A stretch of DNA of 64,000 nucleotides, from contig NZ_BMOD01000014.1 of NCBI RefSeq assembly GCF_014646895.1, forward strand, positions 1-64,000. The letters are read 5' to 3'. Shown piece after piece: positions 46,301-54,378 of this stretch (positions within the stretch are counted from its first letter, which is position 1; the number at the start of each line of letters is the position of its first letter). The stretch is from Deinococcus roseus (GTDB lineage: Bacteria > Deinococcota > Deinococci > Deinococcales > Deinococcaceae). A program made the translations under genes and the position numbers. The notes beneath the pieces were generated by a model that did not search any database, was not told the DNA's origin, and worked only from the letters and a program-made list of their open reading frames with translations.

Positions 46301-47139
46301 GCCCCTGGTTTGCATTGGATGCCATCGGTCATCGGCTGATGCATGAGGAACTGCTGCCCGTGCGGACTGCTTTGATTCTGGAGGTCATGGAGCAGGCCAT
46401 CCGCAAGGAAAACCTGCATGAAAGGTTTTCTGGGGAGATGCTCTGGCATCACCTGAAGGTGATCTTTGAGCACCTGCAAAACGACCGGGAAATCACGGCT
46501 TTTCAGCTTGCTGAAATCGAATGGAAACTCATGCCGTTTTTCACGGTGCCTGGCCAATCCCCTGCGCACCTGCACCAGTGGATGGTGGCCAGACCGGACT
46601 TCTTCGCTGTAGTGATGCAGGTCTACCTGACGCCCGTGGATGCCAACAGTCCTGATGTGGAGGCCCAGAGGAAACGCTGGTGGGCGGCCTACAACTTGGT
46701 TTCTTCTTTCCAGCATGGCCCGGACCTGGGCCTTTCAGGCAAAGGATTGACCCTCACGCTGGTGCAGTGGGCACCCCGGGCGTTGGCTGCTTGCGCTGCC
46801 TTGGGGTGTGATGCGCTGGAGGAAGTGGGGTGGGTGGTGTCGCACTGTGACAGCGAGGACATCTGGCCTCCTGAGGCGGTTCGTCATCTCATTGAGGAGC
46901 TGGCCAGTGAGGATTTTGATAAAGGGGTTTTGGTGGGCCGCCAGGACCAGAGGGGGCTGATCAAAAAAGCCCACCGTGAAGCAGGGGCTCAGGAGCATGC
47001 TCTGAAGGCACGGCATCTGCGGGATGCGGATGTGCTGCAAGGGCAATTCCCGAGGACCAGTCGGATGCTCAGGAAACTGGCAAACTCTTACCGCAGGCTA
47101 GGAGACCGGGACGACCGGGATGACGAACTGGAGCATTGA
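43366..47139 (+). CDS. Giant protein with PD-(D/E)xK-like N-terminus, candidate defence protein
   Basis: 1257 aa from ATG 43366. Residues 50-115 read GWDGEVEG (Asp57), SVWELSTDKDPGDKAQ (Glu77, Lys82) and HLTFVHVNLRSWNR, matching a restriction-nuclease-like fold found at the N-terminus of large STAND-type proteins. Residues 190-240 (LLLAGREQQAQRVLQWLQ, GVLAVKAETREEATMFLAAV) occupy the place of the NTPase but lack a P-loop GxxxxGK. The remaining 900 residues are helical. Likely role: a nuclease effector fused to a sensor, possibly anti-phage. Stands alone as an operon. Fold is inferred by motif spacing. Confidence 0.72.
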   Translation: MPAALYATATDLNHYAEHPDAAHELPRIIRRLIHASEPHLTKLHFPAGKGTSTGGWDGEVEGATGNDKVPAGRSVWELSTDKDPGDKAQRDYVKRSFEEDHPDRDHLTFVHVNLRSWNRRKTWVEKKKEEKNPDYPWKDLEAYDADDLQDWLERHPALHVWVSHLIGLRPPHVEDLEGLWNKWAKSTRPAFTPELLLAGREQQAQRVLQWLQGDAGVLAVKAETREEATMFLAAVLLREGDKADPDLARALQVSDTQVWNQVQRTPNSPMVLIPEFEDRRHVHQATENGHHVFLPLGRSGEATSDTVVLPVLNQQLAEKALEQLGIPGYEATHLLTHSRGRVPVLHRMLVTDRSSLARPVWSDAAAADLIPLMLVGSWDEDHEADTQVITKLARKDAESLQERLVHWLNVDDAPILKADSVWQLVSLEDAWALLCRHVTQSQLTTFHHALLDVLGEQDPKYDLTPDDRPLAAVLERQLTHSDRLRTGMAEALAVMGAWDWSGHSRKDGGDLVEQSVRTLLKDADWKRWASLSDVLSELAEAAPDAFLDAAQKHTSALLETFQPDAWGNSPHVAMMFTLEMLAWSPTHLAQVTRILSDLTVINPEATRSTGKSPRETLSVVFNPGCAQTTASAKERLKVMAGLHQQEKYRRTAQKLYLRQLPTLNGSLVFGTHKPTWRHWLHGFEHTEGPEEYMLLFNTSLDVLLKDANREPSAFLWKSLLQKVRALRGEPQSRVLQALQKLNPQQLSSQDLAVVWGEVRSLLHQAASFHDDPWLNTAEPQTILSERLHALVPPVLKDRHLWLFQKCPQIAGMPESPYRPYLEALHRLQIQAIEEIFTQDGLKGLLDFALHLEPYHANRLGIQAVHVPGVVTQEDVLLETTLGSDQQVWVEFAQGFITHRFAVQGWPWADPMLEGLIPVLPVEALLNFFLPLTRDASTWQRLQAIGPELEKRYWETLPDLLVNRVEDMEHAVKCLLEQNRPWFALDAIGHRLMHEELLPVRTALILEVMEQAIRKENLHERFSGEMLWHHLKVIFEHLQNDREITAFQLAEIEWKLMPFFTVPGQSPAHLHQWMVARPDFFAVVMQVYLTPVDANSPDVEAQRKRWWAAYNLVSSFQHGPDLGLSGKGLTLTLVQWAPRALAACAALGCDALEEVGWVVSHCDSEDIWPPEAVRHLIEELASEDFDKGVLVGRQDQRGLIKKAHREAGAQEHALKARHLRDADVLQGQFPRTSRMLRKLANSYRRLGDRDDRDDELEH

Positions 47140-47177
47140 AAGCAGACCCTGGGCTCCAGAATCTGTGAAGCGAGGGG

Positions 47178-47378
47178 TCACGGTGTCAGGTGGTGGCGTG
47201 CTTCTTGCTCAAATTCAATCAGGGTGTAGGTGGGCCCCATGGGGGACCAGCGGATGGGAATGCCGTGGTCTTTGAGGGTTTTGAGTTGCGTGGCACTCAG
47301 GGCATCACCCAGTTTCACCATCTCAGGGGATCCTGGGGGCAAGGCCAGCAGTTTTTGGTGCAGGGTGGGGTCGGTCAT
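47178..47378 (-). CDS. Small hypothetical protein, 66 aa
   Basis: ATG 47378 follows GAGGGA; ATG 47396 would add six residues. Sequence MTDPTLHQKLLALPPGSPEM begins a short helical protein, with KLGDALSATQLKTLKDHGIP and a final IEFEQEARHHL helix. No motif recognised. Convergent with the giant gene. Confidence 0.6.
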   Translation of the reverse strand: MTDPTLHQKLLALPPGSPEMVKLGDALSATQLKTLKDHGIPIRWSPMGPTYTLIEFEQEARHHLTP

Positions 47379-47487
47379 GTTTCCCTCTGGTGTCATTTTA
47401 GTCCAGGGGTGCGGTCAGGACCGGACAAATCAGGCTGCCGCAAAGGCATTTCAGGGCAGGTTTGTCCTGATTCAGGGCAGGTTTGCT

Positions 47488-48054
47488 TCACAGCCACGGC
47501 AGGGGGCGCAGCACCACATCCAGATCCCAGGCCTGCACCAGCAACGTCTCTGGAGGGCTCAAGGGGCCACGCTTGCAGGGGACATGCAGGTGCACCAGGT
47601 CCTCGTGTCTGAAGAACGGCTGGTAAGGCCAGGTGAAAAGGCCGGTGGGGTTCCCGCGAATCAGCACCTCAAAGCCGTGCGTGGGGGCCTCAGATAAGGG
47701 TTCCTGATGCTGGCTGGCCACCGGGTGGGCAGGTTCACTGAACCGGATGAATTCATGCTCGGGTCTGGGACGGGGCAGCTTGTAATTCGGTTTGTAGGGC
47801 AGGTACATGCGTTCCATGGCGGGGGCCAGATCATCCAGGCGGGCTTTCGGGGGGTGGTGGGGCATGAGTTTGTCTCCGTTCCAGCTGAGGAATTTGGCTT
47901 CCATCAGTTGCTGAATGGGCTTTTGCACCTTCTGGTAGTCTTCGTGGAGGTGCTCGGCGAGGCTTTTGATGGTGTGGTGGTCGGGTTTTTCTTTGACGGC
48001 CTGCAAGATTTTGGCGGCCCGAACGGACACGCTGGTTTCGGTGTTGGGGGGCAT
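47488..48054 (-). CDS. Winged-helix-type hypothetical protein, 188 aa
   Basis: ATG 48054 behind GGAGAAAC, and a TTGATA-16-TATAAT promoter ends 12 bp upstream. Residues 8-65 form a winged-helix-like domain (VRAAKILQAVKEKP, IKSLAEHLHEDYQKVQKPIQ, LMEAKFLSWNGDKLMP). The C-terminal 120 residues are Pro- and His-rich and not recognised. It may be a transcription factor or a wHTH adaptor like those of the cassette array, but it lacks the QQG motif. Confidence 0.7.
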   Translation of the reverse strand: MPPNTETSVSVRAAKILQAVKEKPDHHTIKSLAEHLHEDYQKVQKPIQQLMEAKFLSWNGDKLMPHHPPKARLDDLAPAMERMYLPYKPNYKLPRPRPEHEFIRFSEPAHPVASQHQEPLSEAPTHGFEVLIRGNPTGLFTWPYQPFFRHEDLVHLHVPCKRGPLSPPETLLVQAWDLDVVLRPLPWL

Positions 48055-48065
48055 GTTTCTCCTTT

Positions 48066-48093
48066 ATTATAAATTATACTCTTGTAGTATCAA
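48066..48093 (-). promoter_or_regulatory. Strong promoter of the 188-aa wHTH gene
   Basis: Minus strand TTGATA (48093-48088), 16-bp spacer, TATAAT (48071-48066). The predicted start site falls on the ribosome-binding site, so the leader is only a few bases. Confidence 0.65.
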
Positions 48094-48220
48094 TAATTTA
48101 TATTCCTATAGACAGATATTTGCTGCGTGATCCCATAGAGGTCAGCAGGTGCCCGCCCATCAATCAAAAAGGAGGTCCTGTGGGCCAGCAACTGAAGGTG
48201 GGTCGTGCTAAGGTGAACAC

Positions 48221-48613
48221 ATGAAGCATCTGGGAGTGCTGGGCAGTGTGATGTTGATCTTCGGGGTGTTCTTGCCTGCGGTGCAGGTGCCCCTGATGGG
48301 AAGCCTGAACCTCTTCAACAACGGACAGGGAAACGGATGGTGGTTCATCCTCCTTGGGGTGCTGGGGTTGTGCCTCTCCGCTTTGCGCTGGCACACGTAC
48401 CTGCTGGTCCCCGGAGCCCTCGCAGGGCTGCTTTTGTACGTGAAACACCAGGACTTCCAGAAGTTGTGGGTGCGGGAGGACATCCATGACCCCATCATCC
48501 AGATGCAGTATGGCTGGGCAGTGCTGGCCGGGGGTGCCGTGTGTCTGATCCTTGGGGCTTTCCATCACACACCAGAAGCAGGGTCAGGAAAAGCATCAGG
48601 TCTGCAGGCCTGA
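48221..48613 (+). CDS. Small integral membrane protein, 130 aa
   Basis: Four hydrophobic segments (LGVLGSVMLIFGVFLPAVQV, WWFILLGVLGLCLSALRW, TYLLVPGALAGLLLYV, YGWAVLAGGAVCLILGAF). Between the third and fourth is the charged loop KHQDFQKLWVREDIHD. ATG 48221 follows AAGGTGAACAC. Inner-membrane protein of unknown role; the operon partner is not clear. Confidence 0.78.
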   Translation: MKHLGVLGSVMLIFGVFLPAVQVPLMGSLNLFNNGQGNGWWFILLGVLGLCLSALRWHTYLLVPGALAGLLLYVKHQDFQKLWVREDIHDPIIQMQYGWAVLAGGAVCLILGAFHHTPEAGSGKASGLQA

Positions 48614-48727
48614 GTGAACAAAAGGGTCTTCCAGGCCTGATCACTCACTTCGAGTAAGGGTTTACCCCAGGTTCAGTGCAGCTGCTTTTGGGGCCATTTC
48701 CCGCGCTCAGTCGCATAAACTGGGGGC

Positions 48728-49660
48728 ATGATCGTCAAGAATTCCGATGCCCCCACCCCGAAAGACAAGTTTGAAGCCGCTGGCCTGAAGGCCGAGCAAC
48801 AGATGGCCTACTACCTGCAGCGGGCTTTCGGTGACGACAAACAGGTTTTCGTGCTGAACGGACTGAGGATTGAGCTTGGGGGCAATGTGGCCCAGATGGA
48901 CCACCTGATCCTGCACACTTACGGCTGGATCATTGTGGAGTCCAAAAGTGTCACCAGTGAAGTCTCAATCAATGAGCACGGGGAGTGGGCACGAAAATGG
49001 GAGGGCCGCTTTCAAGGCATGCCTTCTCCCATCAAGCAGGCGGAAAGGCAACTGGAGCTGTTCAACCGCTTCATGGACGAAAAAATCCCCACCCTGATCA
49101 CCCGCAGGATGCAGATGCTCGGTCCCATCAAAGCCAGCGAGTTCCAGAGTGGGATTCTCATTGCCATCAGCGACAACGGCCTGATCTCCGGGAAGCACCG
49201 CCCGGATGGGGTGTTGAAGGCTGAGGCGATTGTGGATGAAGTGAAAAACCGCATCCTGCAGAACCGCAAAACCGCGAAAGCCCTGTTCACCCTCAAAACC
49301 TACCAGGACCTGGGGGAAGGAAACCTGCAGGACTTCAGCCAGATGCTGCTGTCCCACCACACCCCTCTGGTGCCAGGTGCACCAAAGCCAGTTGCTGCTG
49401 AAAGAAAGCCTGCTGTTCCTGTCGTTCCTCCCATTCAAGGTTTCTTGAAGCAATGCCGGAAGTGTCAGAGCACAAAGCTGGAGATGCTGTGGGGCAAGTA
49501 TGGCTACTACCTGAAGTGCCTGGAGTGTGAGGAAAACACTCCAGTGGTCGCTGTTTTTCCGGAATTCAAAGAGGGCTACAAGATCCGCAAACAGGGGCCG
49601 CAGTTCTTTCTGGAGCATGCCGAGAAAGGCACGTCGGTGCTCTTCCACACCAATCCCTGA
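48728..49660 (+). CDS. NERD-domain nuclease-like protein with zinc ribbon
   Basis: 310 aa. The NERD domain near 18-130 has the nuclease residues Asp58 (NVAQMDHLIL), Glu71 and Lys73 (WIIVESKSVTS), a PD-(D/E)xK-type active site. FQSGILIAISDNGLISGKHR belongs to the following part. The C-terminus holds a zinc-ribbon-like pair, QCRKCQSTKLEM and LKCLECEENTP (about 243-270). NERD proteins are probable DNA-processing nucleases. It is followed 42 bp later by the KAP NTPase on the same strand, a likely functional pair. Confidence 0.87.
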   Translation: MIVKNSDAPTPKDKFEAAGLKAEQQMAYYLQRAFGDDKQVFVLNGLRIELGGNVAQMDHLILHTYGWIIVESKSVTSEVSINEHGEWARKWEGRFQGMPSPIKQAERQLELFNRFMDEKIPTLITRRMQMLGPIKASEFQSGILIAISDNGLISGKHRPDGVLKAEAIVDEVKNRILQNRKTAKALFTLKTYQDLGEGNLQDFSQMLLSHHTPLVPGAPKPVAAERKPAVPVVPPIQGFLKQCRKCQSTKLEMLWGKYGYYLKCLECEENTPVVAVFPEFKEGYKIRKQGPQFFLEHAEKGTSVLFHTNP

Positions 49661-49702
49661 GGGCAGCCGTCGTTCCTCTTTTTTGCCTGTGAGGTGCATG
49701 CT

Positions 49703-51937
49703 GTGACCCGACCGTTCAACCACGATCACCCGATTGGTTCACTGGAAGAAGACCTGCTGCAGCGGGGCGAGTTCGCTCAGGCCCTCGCCGCCACCTTGAA
49801 ACACAACCACGGCCATCCGGGACTGTCTGTCGCAGTGTGCGCCGCCTTGGGGGAAGGGAAAACCTCCGTCAAAAACCTGATGCTCCAGCACCTGAGGCCT
49901 GAAATCGATCAGGGGAAAATCATCTACCTGGAATTCAACCCCTGGCACTGGTCTGGCAATGAGGACTTGCAAACCGTGTTCTTTCGGGAAATCGACCGCA
50001 AAATCACGCAGTCCGGCATCATGGGGGACCGCAAGCTTTTACGGTCTCTGAGCGTTTACGCTGCAAAGTTGAATTACAGCGGTTTCTTTGAGGACCTGGT
50101 GCGCCTGAATGTGGTGCTGGCTGCCCTGTCAGGCGCCCTGACGGCAGCTGCCGTGGCCACCCGGGGCACCTGGATGGTGTGGCTGTTCGCAGGCCTGCTT
50201 CTGGTCTTGTTGTGGTTTCTGGTGTTCCGGTTTCGCAGCACCGCCATCAACAACCAAATTCTGACCCTGAAAGCCAGCACCGACAAAACCCTGGAGGAAG
50301 TCAAACAAGAGTTGTCAGCGGCCATGCAGAAACTCCAGGGTCAGCTGGTGGTGTGCTTTGATGACCTGGACCGTCTCGACAAGGCAGAATTGAAGAAGGT
50401 TCTGCAGATCATCAAGGCCAATGGGGATTTCCCCAATGTGACCTACCTGTCTTTCTTTGATCGGGAAATGGTGGAAAGCCTACTCCAAGAGGCGGGCCAG
50501 AGTGGTCGGATTTACCTGGAAAAGATGTTCCAGGTGACCTTGACCTTGCCAGAACCCGACTCAGAACACCTAAAGCGGTACTTCCTGCAAGAAGCACAAA
50601 AGCTGCTGGGAGAGGATCCCAAACAGTTGAGGGGCGTGCGGGAGGTTTACGATGCGGTTCTGCAGCAGCAGCTGACCAACGTGCGGCGCACCAAACGCTT
50701 CCTGAACAATGTGGGGTTTTACGCCCTGCGCTTCAAGACCTCCAGTGGGTTTGAAATCAGCGTGATGGATTTGATGCTGCTTGAGGCCCTCAGGGTGCAT
50801 GAACCCAGGGCCTACAATGCCTTCTTGGAGCGCAGCTATCCCTTCACAAACATCGTCTATGCTCAGCTGTTGACCAGCCAGCGGCAGGCCGCTTTCACCG
50901 CCATGTTGGAGGAAGCCACCGACAAAACATGGATGGGCAAGGTGCTCTGGTTGCTGTTTCCTCTGGACCGCAAGGGCATTGAGAAACTGCCTTTGTTTGA
51001 TTCTGAGATCTTTTTGCGTCCCTCTGCTGCAGGCCTGAGCCTGCAGGTGCTGTTTCAGCAGTTCCGGTTGAGCCATCCGCATTTCTTCCACCGGTACTTC
51101 ATGTTTGGCATCCGGAAGGAAGACGTGCGCAAGAGTGAACTCGACCAGATGCGTGCTTTGTTTGCTGCCGGGCAGTCCATCCGGGATGATGTGCTGAACC
51201 TGCTTGACGGTGAGCGTCTGACGGACGCCTTGCAGGGATTGCAGCACCACCTGTCCTGGCAGGATGAGGCGTTCGTTTTGGCCCTCACCGAAGCGCTGGT
51301 GTCGATGGAGGCCGAACTGAGGGTCAGGGATGCAGACAAGGGCATTTTTGATGGTCTGGTGTTGGTGTGGGTGCGGTTGTTTCAGAAAGGATCAGAGGAC
51401 CAGAACTCTCCTGCTCTGCTCAAAGCCCTCCATGCAGGCAAACAAAGCGTGTTTTTTCAAACGCTGTTCCTGAATCGGATGGTTGTGCGGACCAGGGAAC
51501 TGGGAGACCGGGGGGTTGCGTTGCTGGACTCTGTGCTGAAAATGGCCTGCACTGAGCTGGCCACACGCATTCAGGTGGAGTCGAAGGAGCCGGGTTTCCT
51601 GCAGTCGGAGCATGCTGCCCGTTTTTTGCTGCACTGGCGAGAGCATGGGGACAGGGTGGCGTTTGAAGCCTTCTGGCAAGCCCGAACTTCGGATTTTGCT
51701 GCGCTGCGGGAATTGATGAAGCTCTTTTTGTCCCCCATCCGGGAGCCGTCAGATCAGGGCATTCGGCATGGGTTTCGTTTGCATGAGGACCTCATGGCTG
51801 TGATTGACCCTGAAGTTTTGCTTGCCAGATGGCGGGTTTTGCGTCCTGAGGTGCTTTCGACGGAGGAAGAGGTGATGGAAAAGGTGTTTGAAGGCAAGGT
51901 TTGGGTGGGGGGCAACGATCAGGCTCTGGAGGATTGA
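49703..51937 (+). CDS. KAP-family P-loop NTPase
   Basis: 744 aa from GTG 49703, with GAGGTG 6 nt upstream; GTG 49694 is a less likely alternative. Walker A AALGEGKTS (residues 48-55), two membrane helices inserted between Walker A and B (about 133-178; AALSGALTAAAVATRG, MVWLFAGLLLVLLWFLVF), Walker B VVCFDDLDRLD (about 215-225). This insertion of two membrane helices is the hallmark of KAP NTPases, which include phage-exclusion proteins such as PifA. The C-terminal half is helical. Membrane-anchored; a probable partner of the NERD protein. Confidence 0.9.
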   Translation: MTRPFNHDHPIGSLEEDLLQRGEFAQALAATLKHNHGHPGLSVAVCAALGEGKTSVKNLMLQHLRPEIDQGKIIYLEFNPWHWSGNEDLQTVFFREIDRKITQSGIMGDRKLLRSLSVYAAKLNYSGFFEDLVRLNVVLAALSGALTAAAVATRGTWMVWLFAGLLLVLLWFLVFRFRSTAINNQILTLKASTDKTLEEVKQELSAAMQKLQGQLVVCFDDLDRLDKAELKKVLQIIKANGDFPNVTYLSFFDREMVESLLQEAGQSGRIYLEKMFQVTLTLPEPDSEHLKRYFLQEAQKLLGEDPKQLRGVREVYDAVLQQQLTNVRRTKRFLNNVGFYALRFKTSSGFEISVMDLMLLEALRVHEPRAYNAFLERSYPFTNIVYAQLLTSQRQAAFTAMLEEATDKTWMGKVLWLLFPLDRKGIEKLPLFDSEIFLRPSAAGLSLQVLFQQFRLSHPHFFHRYFMFGIRKEDVRKSELDQMRALFAAGQSIRDDVLNLLDGERLTDALQGLQHHLSWQDEAFVLALTEALVSMEAELRVRDADKGIFDGLVLVWVRLFQKGSEDQNSPALLKALHAGKQSVFFQTLFLNRMVVRTRELGDRGVALLDSVLKMACTELATRIQVESKEPGFLQSEHAARFLLHWREHGDRVAFEAFWQARTSDFAALRELMKLFLSPIREPSDQGIRHGFRLHEDLMAVIDPEVLLARWRVLRPEVLSTEEEVMEKVFEGKVWVGGNDQALED

Positions 51938-51966
51938 TCTGTGGACATCCTTTTGGTTCGAGAACC

Positions 51967-51995
51967 TTGATTCTTGAGTACGCAGGCAACATAAT
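51967..51995 (+). promoter_or_regulatory. Promoter of the 84-aa gene, near-leaderless
   Basis: TTGATT at 51967-51972, 17-bp spacer, CATAAT at 51990-51995. The start codon at 52006 is only 10 nt past the -10, and no ribosome site is present between. Confidence 0.6.
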
Positions 51996-52005
51996 CAAGA
52001 CAGTG

Positions 52006-52260
52006 ATGTTCATCGTTCACGTGGTCCGCAAACACCGCAGTCCCCTCGGAAACTACCCCAGCCTGCAGGCCGCCCAGCAAGCCGCCCTCGCCTGGTGGGC
52101 CGAGGCCTGCCGTGAAGACCCTGAAGACGTCAAAGGCACCTGGCTGGAAACCTACGACCACGAAAGAGGTGTCAGGCTGTGGGTTTTCATTCCTGATTTT
52201 GCCCTCCTGCAGGCTTCCCGTTGGCGGCTGCCGGGGTGCGAAATCCGTCCAGTGGCCTGA
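52006..52260 (+). CDS. Small hypothetical protein, 84 aa
   Basis: ATG 52006 directly follows its promoter. MFIVHVVRKHRSPLGNYPSL, then a helix SLQAAQQAALAWWAEACRED and strands LETYDHERGVRLWVFIPDFA: an alpha/beta mini-domain. Soluble. No known family recognised. The open frame extends upstream to 51901, but that part overlaps the NTPase gene. Confidence 0.62.
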   Translation: MFIVHVVRKHRSPLGNYPSLQAAQQAALAWWAEACREDPEDVKGTWLETYDHERGVRLWVFIPDFALLQASRWRLPGCEIRPVA

Positions 52261-52313
52261 GCGACACCCCCTCAGGGACTGGCCCGAGGGGACAGCAGGT
52301 GCTACCGTGAAGC

Positions 52314-53147
52314 ATGCGTTTGCTCAGGCCCACCCTGCTCCTGTTGTGTTCCCCGGCGCTGGCCGCACCCTGGACCCTGACCTCCGAAACCGACCCGTTC
52401 ACCGACGAGGTGATCAAGACAGCCAGTGTCTGGGACACCACCCAGAAAGCGCAAGTTTTCCTGTCCTGCAACGACAACCGGCCCATCGTAATGGTCAGCA
52501 ACACGGAATTCTTGAAGACCGAGGGCAGCATCCCCATGCTGTACCGTCTCGACCAGCAACCAGCCCAGAAGCTCAATTTGCGGCCCACCCCCAAGGGGAC
52601 CGCTGGCACCCTGTCTTTGCTGGATGTGCCGTTGTTCATTCCTGCCTTCAAGGATGCGGGAACTTTCCTGGTGCGGCTCAGCAATTACAATCAGGAGCAG
52701 TTCACCTACACCTTCAAGCTGGAAGGCACCCGCAAGACCCTCGCAGAGTTGCCTTGCTTTGCGGATCTGCTGGACACACCGCCCCCTCCTCCGCCACCCC
52801 CGCCTTATGTGCCCCCGCGTGGCAGCCAGTATTTTGAACTGGGGTACTTCATCACCCAGACGCACCTGACCCCCAATTACCGGGTGTTTCTGGACGATCT
52901 GGGGGGCGGGGAGTACCGCCTGCTTTACAAAGGGGACCCGGTGAATTTCACCCTGGGCGCGGGTTACGTGGTGCTGAAAGACCGCATGGTGGCCTTGAAG
53001 TCGGCCCCTGCGCTGGTCTATGGAAGTGTCTGGCTGCCTTTGGAGGTGCTGTCTTTGCTGGGCTGCGAGTCCTACCAGCTGGTGGACACCGGGCTGCAGG
53101 CCACCTGTCAGGGGAACACCCTTTCGGGCATTGCCAGACAGTTCTGA
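52314..53147 (+). CDS. Exported protein with polyproline linker and stalk-like C-terminal domain
   Basis: 277 aa from ATG 52314. Signal peptide MRLLRPTLLLLCSPALAAPW. Mature region: beta-rich N-terminal domain (residues 20-150), then a run of nine prolines (about 157-165), then a C-terminal domain ending SAPALVYGSVWLPLEVLSLL and GCESYQLVDTG, which resembles the copper amine oxidase N-terminal-like domain of cell-surface proteins. Cys residues suggest disulfides. Extracytoplasmic, function unknown. Confidence 0.75.
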   Translation: MRLLRPTLLLLCSPALAAPWTLTSETDPFTDEVIKTASVWDTTQKAQVFLSCNDNRPIVMVSNTEFLKTEGSIPMLYRLDQQPAQKLNLRPTPKGTAGTLSLLDVPLFIPAFKDAGTFLVRLSNYNQEQFTYTFKLEGTRKTLAELPCFADLLDTPPPPPPPPPYVPPRGSQYFELGYFITQTHLTPNYRVFLDDLGGGEYRLLYKGDPVNFTLGAGYVVLKDRMVALKSAPALVYGSVWLPLEVLSLLGCESYQLVDTGLQATCQGNTLSGIARQF

Positions 53148-53150
53148 AGT

Positions 53151-53447
53151 TCAGACAGAGAGATCCAGGGGTTGGGCTGAGACCATCAGGCTGTCAATGT
53201 CCTGCTGCCAGTGGATCAGGGTTTCTGGGCTGATCTGCCAGTGGTGTGCAAGTTTGATGGCGTGCTCTGCTTTCAGGGGGTGCTGGCCGTGCACGAGCTG
53301 CCTGAGCATTTCTGGGCATAATTTGGTGTCGTGGGCCAGGCTGTGGAGCGTGTCTCCCTGGCTTTGCATTTCCAGCAGCAGGTAAAGCCCGAGTTGTTGC
53401 TGGGCTTTCTGGAGGGGAATTGGGACGTTTGGGATGGATCGAAACAT
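53151..53447 (-). CDS. HigA/VapI-like XRE antitoxin-type regulator, orphan
   Basis: 98 aa. Helix-turn-helix at about 30-75: DTLHSLAHDTKLCPEMLRQL, VHGQHPLKAEHAIKLAHHWQ, then ISPETLIHWQQDID, the signature end of the HigA/VapI family. No RelE/HigB-type toxin lies beside it, so it is an orphan antitoxin or a stand-alone repressor. The start shares a 14-bp zone with an opposite open frame that is not credible there. Confidence 0.82.
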   Translation of the reverse strand: MFRSIPNVPIPLQKAQQQLGLYLLLEMQSQGDTLHSLAHDTKLCPEMLRQLVHGQHPLKAEHAIKLAHHWQISPETLIHWQQDIDSLMVSAQPLDLSV

Positions 53448-53643
53448 GTTTTCCTCAAGGGTGAAAGGGCTCTTTCATTATGTCAAAACACAAAACAGAG
53501 TGTTGAATTCTGCTGATGATCCATTGTACTTCAGATTCCCCTCAGCGACCACAATCGGGTGCAGACCACCGGGATCTGCCCAGATAGACATCAGGGAAAA
53601 CCCGGAGGCAAGGTGTGACTTTTTGCCTTACCCTGACTCTGAA

Positions 53644-54282
53644 ATGCAGCACGACACCACCACATTCAACCGCCATTACTTATGCCCATGCGGAAAGCAC
53701 ACCGTTCACAGCCTCACGGATCCAGCCGGGAAAACCCAGCACCAGATCCTCTGCCCGACCTGCAGCCTCACCTTCACGGTGGTGCACATTCCAGCGAACC
53801 GCATCACCCAGGGTCAAGGCCTCACCCTGACCCTGGTGCGTCTGGTTCCTCTGAAGGATCATTTGCAGCACCAGAAGTGGGTGCAAAAACTGCATGATCT
53901 TCAACGGAAGGTGCTGAAACGCTGCACCGAAAAACACCTGCCAACCTTCATGAAGGTGGTGCTGTCCCCGGAACAGCCCGCAGACCGCTGGAAGATGCTG
54001 TGCACCCTGGCCGGGCCACCCACCCGGTCCCTGAAGGCCTTCTTGAATTACGGTCCCAGAGCACAGGAGAGGATGATCCGAAACCACTTTCATCTTGCCC
54101 GGCTGCCACAGATCATGTCAGGGCTGGCAGTGGAGGATGCAGAGGTGCAGCGTTTACTTTCCGAATTGACGGAACTGGGCAACAAGATCCACCTGCAGGA
54201 ACTTCGTTTTCTGGAGCGTGGCCATGTTTTGCAAGGGAAATCCGTTCAACAGCGTCATTCGGCTGTTGTGCGTGCGCAATAA
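53644..54282 (+). CDS. Zinc-ribbon-containing hypothetical protein
   Basis: 212 aa from ATG 53644; the frame is open to 53434 but that part is low quality and overlaps the HigA-like gene. N-terminal zinc ribbon: LCPCGKH and ILCPTCSLTFT (CxC...CxxC, about 14-40). The rest is helical with many basic residues (LKRCTEKHLPTFMKVVLSPE; ERMIRNHFHLARLPQIMSGL). Possibly nucleic-acid binding. No enzyme motif recognised. Confidence 0.65.
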   Translation: MQHDTTTFNRHYLCPCGKHTVHSLTDPAGKTQHQILCPTCSLTFTVVHIPANRITQGQGLTLTLVRLVPLKDHLQHQKWVQKLHDLQRKVLKRCTEKHLPTFMKVVLSPEQPADRWKMLCTLAGPPTRSLKAFLNYGPRAQERMIRNHFHLARLPQIMSGLAVEDAEVQRLLSELTELGNKIHLQELRFLERGHVLQGKSVQQRHSAVVRAQ

Positions 54283-54378
54283 GCCCACTGGGGATCACTG
54301 CAGACCATCAGCAAAGCGAAACACCTGTGCGGTGCATTCAGATCCCAGCCGGAGAAGTTCCTTTAAACTGAATGCACC

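Noticed and set aside
45664..46716. 350-aa minus-strand open frame
   Set aside because: Antisense to the 1257-aa gene and full of His/Gln/Pro; no start signals.
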